A model generated the notes under the pieces. That model did not search any database, was not told where the DNA came from, and saw only the letters and a list, made by a program, of their open reading frames with translations. Made by a program: the position numbers and the translations under genes. DNA of 28,039 bases from JBEAOO01 sp041164825. Its GTDB lineage: Bacteria > Pseudomonadota > Gammaproteobacteria > Burkholderiales > Burkholderiaceae_C. Location of the stretch: contig JBEAOO010000010.1 in the NCBI GenBank assembly GCA_041164825.1, positions 1 to 28,039 on the forward strand, read 5' to 3'. Numbering within the stretch: position 1 is the first letter of the stretch; each line of letters begins with the position of its first letter. Positions 23,900-28,039 of this stretch are shown one piece after another.

Positions 23900-25474
23900 T
23901 CAGAGCCTGAACACCGCCACCGCCTGTACCAGTTGCTGCGCTTGTTGGCGCAGGCTCTCGGCCGCGGCGGCGCTTTGTTCCACCAGCGCGGCGTTTTGCG
24001 CCGTGCCTTGGTCCATCTGCGTCACGGCCAGGCCCACTTGCTGCACGCCTGCGCTTTGTTCGGCGCTGGCGGTGCTGATCTCGCTCATGATGTGCGTCAC
24101 GCGCTGGATCGAGGCCACCACCTCGGTCATGGTGGTGCCTGCTTCGTCCACCTGGCGGGTGCCGGCATCCACGCGCTCCACGCTGGCGGCAATCAGCGAC
24201 TTGATCTCTCGTGCGGCCTCGGCCGAGCGCTGCGCCAAGATGCGCACCTCGCCCGCCACCACCGCAAAGCCACGGCCTTGTTCGCCGGCGCGGGCGGCCT
24301 CCACCGCCGCGTTGAGCGCCAAGATGTTGGTCTGGAAGGCGATGCCGTCGATCACGCCCGTGATGTCTGCGATTTTCTTGGAGCTGTGGTTGATGTCGCG
24401 CATGGTGTTGACCACCTGCGCCACGGCCGCACCGCCGCGCTGCGCCACGTCGCTGGCGCTGCGCGCCAAGGTGTCGGCCTGCTGGGCGTTTTGGGTGTTC
24501 TGGCTCACCGTGGCGCCGAGTTCGTCCATCGACGCCGCAGTCTGCTGCAGCGCGCTGGCTTGCAACTCCGTGCGTTGCGACAGGTCGTTGTTGCCCTGCG
24601 CGATCTCGGCGCTGGCGGTGGCCACGTGGTCGGAGCCCACGCGCACCGCGCTCACCACATCGGCCAGGCTGCGCTGCATGTGGGCCAGGTTGGCCATCAG
24701 GCTGTGGGTGTCGCCCGCCCGCACTTGGATGTTGCTGCTCAGATCGCCGCCTGCCACAGCGCGCGCCACGCGGGTGGCGTCGGCGGGTTCACCGCCGAGT
24801 TGGCCAATCAGGCTGCGTCCAATGGCCACGGCCAGGAAGGTGCCCAGCAGCAGGCTGAAGCCCACCAATGCACCCAGGCCCAGGCTGGCCTGACGATGCA
24901 CACCGTCGGCATGCTTGGCCGTGGCTTGGCCTTGTTCGAACAGATAGGTGGTGAGCTTGTCGAGCGCAGCAATGGCGTCGTCGTGGCTCATCTTGCCGGC
25001 GCCTTCGCCAATGTCGCGGGCGTCATCCATCTTGCCCTGTTTGGCCAGGTCCACCACCTTGGTGTTGATGGCGAGGTAGGCGGCCCAGGTTTTGCTCAAG
25101 GCTGCGTCGAGGTCGTGCTCGCCAACTTCATGTGACAGCGCCTCGTAGGTGGCGAGTTGTTTGTCCACCGCGGCCTTGGAGGCCTTGAGCTTGTCTTCGT
25201 ACTCGGCCAGGTAGCTGGCGTCGGCGGCATGCGCCGCCTTCACTTCGTACTCGCGCGTTTCCAGCATGGCGATGCGTGCGGTGGCCATGTGGCTGGCCGC
25301 CGGCATCCATTTCACTGCGAGGTCTTTGGACGATTGGCTCACCAGGCCGAGCGCCGCATAGGAGGCAGCGCCGAGCGTGGCGGTGAGGCCGAGCACGGTC
25401 ACAAAGGCCAGCGTGAGCTGGGTGCGCACGCGCAGGCGAGCCCATCGGGCAGAGAGGGTGTGCAGTGGGGTCAT
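23900..25474 (-). CDS. Methyl-accepting chemotaxis protein
   Basis: The 524-residue receptor has a first membrane segment near residues 19-42, a periplasmic four-helix-bundle-like domain (about 45-195), a second segment near 196-219, a HAMP region (219-270) and the signalling domain. The highly conserved tip IDGIAFQTNILALNAAVEAARAGEQGRGFAVVAGEVRILAQRSA is intact, so coupling to CheA and CheW is expected. It ends AVAVFRL without a C-terminal pentapeptide tether for CheR/CheB, so adaptation enzymes would have to act without it. It is read after a periplasmic Cache-like protein gene 50 bases upstream, probably in one transcript. Confidence 0.93.
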   Translation of the reverse strand: MTPLHTLSARWARLRVRTQLTLAFVTVLGLTATLGAASYAALGLVSQSSKDLAVKWMPAASHMATARIAMLETREYEVKAAHAADASYLAEYEDKLKASKAAVDKQLATYEALSHEVGEHDLDAALSKTWAAYLAINTKVVDLAKQGKMDDARDIGEGAGKMSHDDAIAALDKLTTYLFEQGQATAKHADGVHRQASLGLGALVGFSLLLGTFLAVAIGRSLIGQLGGEPADATRVARAVAGGDLSSNIQVRAGDTHSLMANLAHMQRSLADVVSAVRVGSDHVATASAEIAQGNNDLSQRTELQASALQQTAASMDELGATVSQNTQNAQQADTLARSASDVAQRGGAAVAQVVNTMRDINHSSKKIADITGVIDGIAFQTNILALNAAVEAARAGEQGRGFAVVAGEVRILAQRSAEAAREIKSLIAASVERVDAGTRQVDEAGTTMTEVVASIQRVTHIMSEISTASAEQSAGVQQVGLAVTQMDQGTAQNAALVEQSAAAAESLRQQAQQLVQAVAVFRL

Positions 25475-25524
25475 GGTCAGCTGGCCTTCAATATCTCAAG
25501 GGCCGCGTGGGCCGGGCAGGGGAC

Positions 25525-26013
25525 TTACTTTTTGAAGCCCACATAGGTCACACCAATGACCTGGCCGCTGCCGTCTTTGATGGGGTTGTAGCAGGCCGAA
25601 AACGGCGTGCCCAACACGTCGACATCGCCACAAAAGCTGTTGCCCTTGCTCACCGCTTCATAGGCCTTGGCCTTGGCCAGCGGGGTGCCCACGCCGCGTT
25701 TGCCTTCGGGCGTCAACACATTGGTGCTCACGCGCACAAAGTCGTCGCCGTCTTTGACAAACACGGTGGCGGTGGCGCCGCTGCTCTTTTTGATCTCGTC
25801 CACCACGTCGTAGTTGTTGTTGATCTTGCGGGCACCAAAGTAAATGGCGGGCACTGGCTTGTCGCCGGCTTTGTCGGTGCCGTCGAGCTTGGCTGCGCCA
25901 ATTTTGGCGAGCCGCTCGTTGAGCGTGGCGATGGTGGCTTTGGGGTCGTCGGCGGCATGGGCGGCGCCGGCGAACAGGGCGGCAAAGGCGGCGGCGAGGG
26001 CAAGGCGTTTCAT
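25525..26013 (-). CDS. Periplasmic single Cache-like domain protein
   Basis: The 162-residue protein begins MKRLALAAAFAALFAGAAHA, a clear signal peptide, with GGAG eight bases before the ATG at 26013. The mature part reads YFGARKINNNYDVVDEIKKSSGATATVFVKDGDDFVRVSTNV, then a gap, then GTPFSACYNPIKDGSGQVIGVTYVGFKK, the layout of the Cache-type (sCache_3) ligand-binding domains usually found as the extracellular part of chemoreceptors and sensor kinases. Here it stands alone with no membrane or output domain. It is 50 bases upstream of the chemoreceptor gene on the same strand. It may act as a soluble ligand-binding partner for that receptor; this is inferred from position and fold. Confidence 0.8.
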   Translation of the reverse strand: MKRLALAAAFAALFAGAAHAADDPKATIATLNERLAKIGAAKLDGTDKAGDKPVPAIYFGARKINNNYDVVDEIKKSSGATATVFVKDGDDFVRVSTNVLTPEGKRGVGTPLAKAKAYEAVSKGNSFCGDVDVLGTPFSACYNPIKDGSGQVIGVTYVGFKK

Positions 26014-26285
26014 GGGGAGACTCCGAACAAGGTGGATTGAGCAGACGGGGGGCTGCGGCGATGCCACGGCGCGTGGGCGTGGCGTTCACTGTTACTTAAC
26101 GGCACAACGCCGCCAAACTTGACGCCGGCTTGCGGCATGTCAATGGGGCTGGTGGGGGCAGGGGGCGTCGGCATGCGCGGGCGGCCCCAGGGGCAGGGCG
26201 CGCTGCTGCCGCGCTGGCCTGCGCTGATAATTTCAGCCCAACCTCGCTGCGCCCGAAACGCGTGGCCCCCACGGAGATGCTGTCC

Positions 26286-27755
26286 ATGCCGATGTCCCAT
26301 GCCGCCACCGCTGCGGCGCCCGCCTTGCGCGAGGTGCAGCCCCACGTTCAGTCTCAACTGCAGCCCCACGTGCAGCAATGCGTCGTGCCGGCCGCCTTTC
26401 TCGCCGCTGTGCAAGCGCGCTTGGGCGAGCGCTGCACCACGGCGCTGGCGCTGCGCGAGCAGCACGGCCGCGATGAGTCGTCGTTCAGCGTGCCGCCGCC
26501 CGCGGCGGTGGTGTTTGCCGAGAGCGCCGACGAGGTGGCCTTTGTGGTGGCGCTGGCCGCGCAGCACCGCGTGCCGGTGATCCCCTACGGCGCGGGCTCG
26601 TCGCTCGAAGGCCATTTGCTGGCCGTGCAGGGCGGGGTGAGCCTGGACGTGAGCCGCATGAACGCCATCGTCTCGCTCGACCCGGAGGACCTCACCGTCA
26701 CCGTGCAGCCCGGCATCACGCGCAAGCAGCTCAACGAGGCCATCAAGCACACGGGTTTGTTCTTCCCCATCGATCCGGGTGCCGATGCCTCGATTGGCGG
26801 CATGAGCGCCACCCGCGCCTCGGGCACCAACGCCGTGCGCTACGGCACCATGCGCGAGAACGTGCTGGCCCTGCAGGTGGTGACGGCCAGCGGCGAGATC
26901 ATCCGCACCGGCACGCGCGCCAAAAAATCAGCCGCCGGCTACGACCTGACGCGCCTGATGGTGGGCAGCGAAGGCACGCTGGGCGTGATCACCGAGGTCA
27001 CGCTCAAGCTCTACCCGCTGCCCGAGGCGATCTCGGCCGCGGTGTGCTCGTTCCCGAGCATCGAGGCGGCCGTGCGCACCACCATCCAGCTGATCCAGGT
27101 GGGCGTGCCGATCGCGCGCGTGGAGCTGATCGACGCCAACACCGTGCGCATGGTGAATGCCCACAGCAAGCTGGGCCTGCGCGAGGAGCCGATGCTGCTG
27201 ATGGAGTTTCACGGCTCGCCCGCGGGCGTGAAGGAGCAGTCCGAGCTGGTGCAAGAGATCGCCGCCGAGTTTGGCGCGCAGGCGTTTGACTGGGCCACCA
27301 CACCCGAGGCACGCACCAAGCTCTGGACGGCGCGCCACAACGCCTATTTCGCCGCCATCCAATCGCGCCCGGGCTGCAAAGCCATTTCCACCGACACCTG
27401 CGTGCCGATCTCGCGCCTGGCCGATGCACTGCTCGACTCCGTCACCGAGGCCGATGCCTCGGGCCTGCCGTACTTTTTGGTGGGCCATGTGGGCGATGGC
27501 AACTTCCACTTCGGCTACCTCATCGATCCCGAGAGCACCGCCGAGCGCGCCACCGCTGAGGCACTGAACCACCAGTTGGTGGCGCGCGCCTTGCAGCTGG
27601 GTGGCACCTGCAGCGGCGAGCATGGCATCGGCTTGCACAAGATGGGCTTTTTGCTGGACGAGGCGGGTGCCGGCGCGGTGGCGATGATGCGTGCGGTGAA
27701 ACAAGCGCTGGATCCGCTGAACATCTTGAATCCGGGCAAGATTTTTGCGCTCTGA
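26286..27755 (+). CDS. FAD-linked oxidase, D-lactate dehydrogenase (cytochrome) type
   Basis: The 489-residue protein is a VAO/PCMH-fold flavoprotein. The FAD domain shows PYGAGSSLEGHLLAVQGGVSLDVSRM (about 97-122) and GGMSATRASGTNAVRYG, and the C-terminal substrate domain has HVGDGNFH and GGTCSGEHGIGLHKM, the pattern of LDHD/Dld1-type D-lactate dehydrogenases. These oxidise D-lactate or related D-2-hydroxyacids and pass electrons to cytochrome c or quinone; glycolate oxidase GlcD is a close relative. Three in-frame ATGs are at 26277, 26286 and 26292; 26286 has GGAG nine bases upstream. It is divergent from the Cache-like gene (272 bases, no gene seen) and followed by repeat copy E. Confidence 0.9.
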   Translation: MPMSHAATAAAPALREVQPHVQSQLQPHVQQCVVPAAFLAAVQARLGERCTTALALREQHGRDESSFSVPPPAAVVFAESADEVAFVVALAAQHRVPVIPYGAGSSLEGHLLAVQGGVSLDVSRMNAIVSLDPEDLTVTVQPGITRKQLNEAIKHTGLFFPIDPGADASIGGMSATRASGTNAVRYGTMRENVLALQVVTASGEIIRTGTRAKKSAAGYDLTRLMVGSEGTLGVITEVTLKLYPLPEAISAAVCSFPSIEAAVRTTIQLIQVGVPIARVELIDANTVRMVNAHSKLGLREEPMLLMEFHGSPAGVKEQSELVQEIAAEFGAQAFDWATTPEARTKLWTARHNAYFAAIQSRPGCKAISTDTCVPISRLADALLDSVTEADASGLPYFLVGHVGDGNFHFGYLIDPESTAERATAEALNHQLVARALQLGGTCSGEHGIGLHKMGFLLDEAGAGAVAMMRAVKQALDPLNILNPGKIFAL

Positions 27756-27884
27756 GACGCTGTGAGCGGGCCTGACGCATTCAGCCGCCTCTGACACTTC
27801 TTCGCGCTCTGAGATGGATGTGCAAACCGCAGCCAGCGGGCAGGGCCGTTTGCGGTGCTTTTGCGAACCGCCTGCACAGGTAGG

Positions 27885-28039
27885 AGCACGGCGCGCTGAG
27901 CCGCATTCGCTTTGCTCCGTGTCCCCCGCCGGCCTGCGGCCGGCTCCTCCTTTACCTGCGCAAAGCGAATGCGGCTCAGCGCTCCGCCGAACCAGCGGTG
28001 GCATGCCCCCTGGACGCATGCCACGGTGTGTGTCGGGGC
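27885..28039 (-). repeat. Composite double-hairpin repeat, copy E (cut by window edge)
   Basis: M2 arms are 27893-27915 and 27960-27982, 23 bases and perfect, around a 44-base loop with the same inner G/C hairpin as copies B and C. The outer part reads GAGCC/GGCTC where copies B and C read GTGCC/GGCAC, a compensated change. The linker with GGTGGCATGCC and GCATGCC follows, so M1 should lie just beyond the window, and the orientation equals copy B. Bases 27756-27884 show no gene; an ACCGCA/TGCGGT hairpin before GCTTTT (27826-27862) is a weak possible terminator of the oxidase gene. Confidence 0.8.

Overview
The window looks like G+C-rich betaproteobacterial chromosome, most likely Burkholderiales and probably Comamonadaceae. 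This rests on gene content: an orphan TctC-type binding protein, a gluconate-type TRAP operon, a PEP-CTERM protein, an E. coli-type GshA, a Suv3-like helicase and a RarD permease. No species can be named from the sequence alone. Nearly all genes are full length and ordinary in appearance; only the first gene is cut by the window edge.

Region 1 (1-1921) is the end of an integrated element: the 3' part of a small zinc-ribbon-like gene, two mirror-image 17-bp palindromes, a tyrosine integrase, and a tRNA-Ala(CGC) whose 3' end faces the integrase. The tRNA is the probable attachment site, and the rest of the island lies left of base 1. Region 2 (2014-5453) holds rarD, a Tat-exported dienelactone hydrolase, and a divergent MarR regulator / hotdog thioesterase pair with inverted repeats between them. 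Region 3 (6050-10122) holds a Suv3-like RNA helicase, an orphan TctC protein, and a phospholipase A2-like lipoprotein overlapping tctC tail to tail. Region 4 (10170-14853) is a gluconate module: a LacI-family repressor divergent from gntK-dctQ-dctM-dctP, two matching operators between them, and a clear terminator after dctP. Region 5 (15273-20478) holds a Cys/Met-type PLP enzyme divergent from a B12-binding radical SAM protein with CX4CX2C cysteine spacing, a diguanylate cyclase and a PEP-CTERM protein. Region 6 (20942-27755) holds a class II glutamine amidotransferase divergent from gshA, a chemoreceptor with a separate periplasmic Cache-like protein, and a D-lactate dehydrogenase-type flavoprotein.

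The most unusual signal is a composite repeat of roughly 290 bp, present four times in full and once cut by the right edge (near 5569, 14935, 20531, 23441 and 27885). Each full copy has two long hairpins, M1 and M2, joined by a conserved linker. The four full copies all lie between convergent genes; the fifth follows the 3' end of a gene whose right neighbour is outside the window. Arm differences between copies are often compensated in the opposite arm, and one copy has the M2 loop inside the M1 stem. I do not recognise this family. It resembles a large REP/BIME-like or terminator-like structured element and is the best candidate here for something undescribed.
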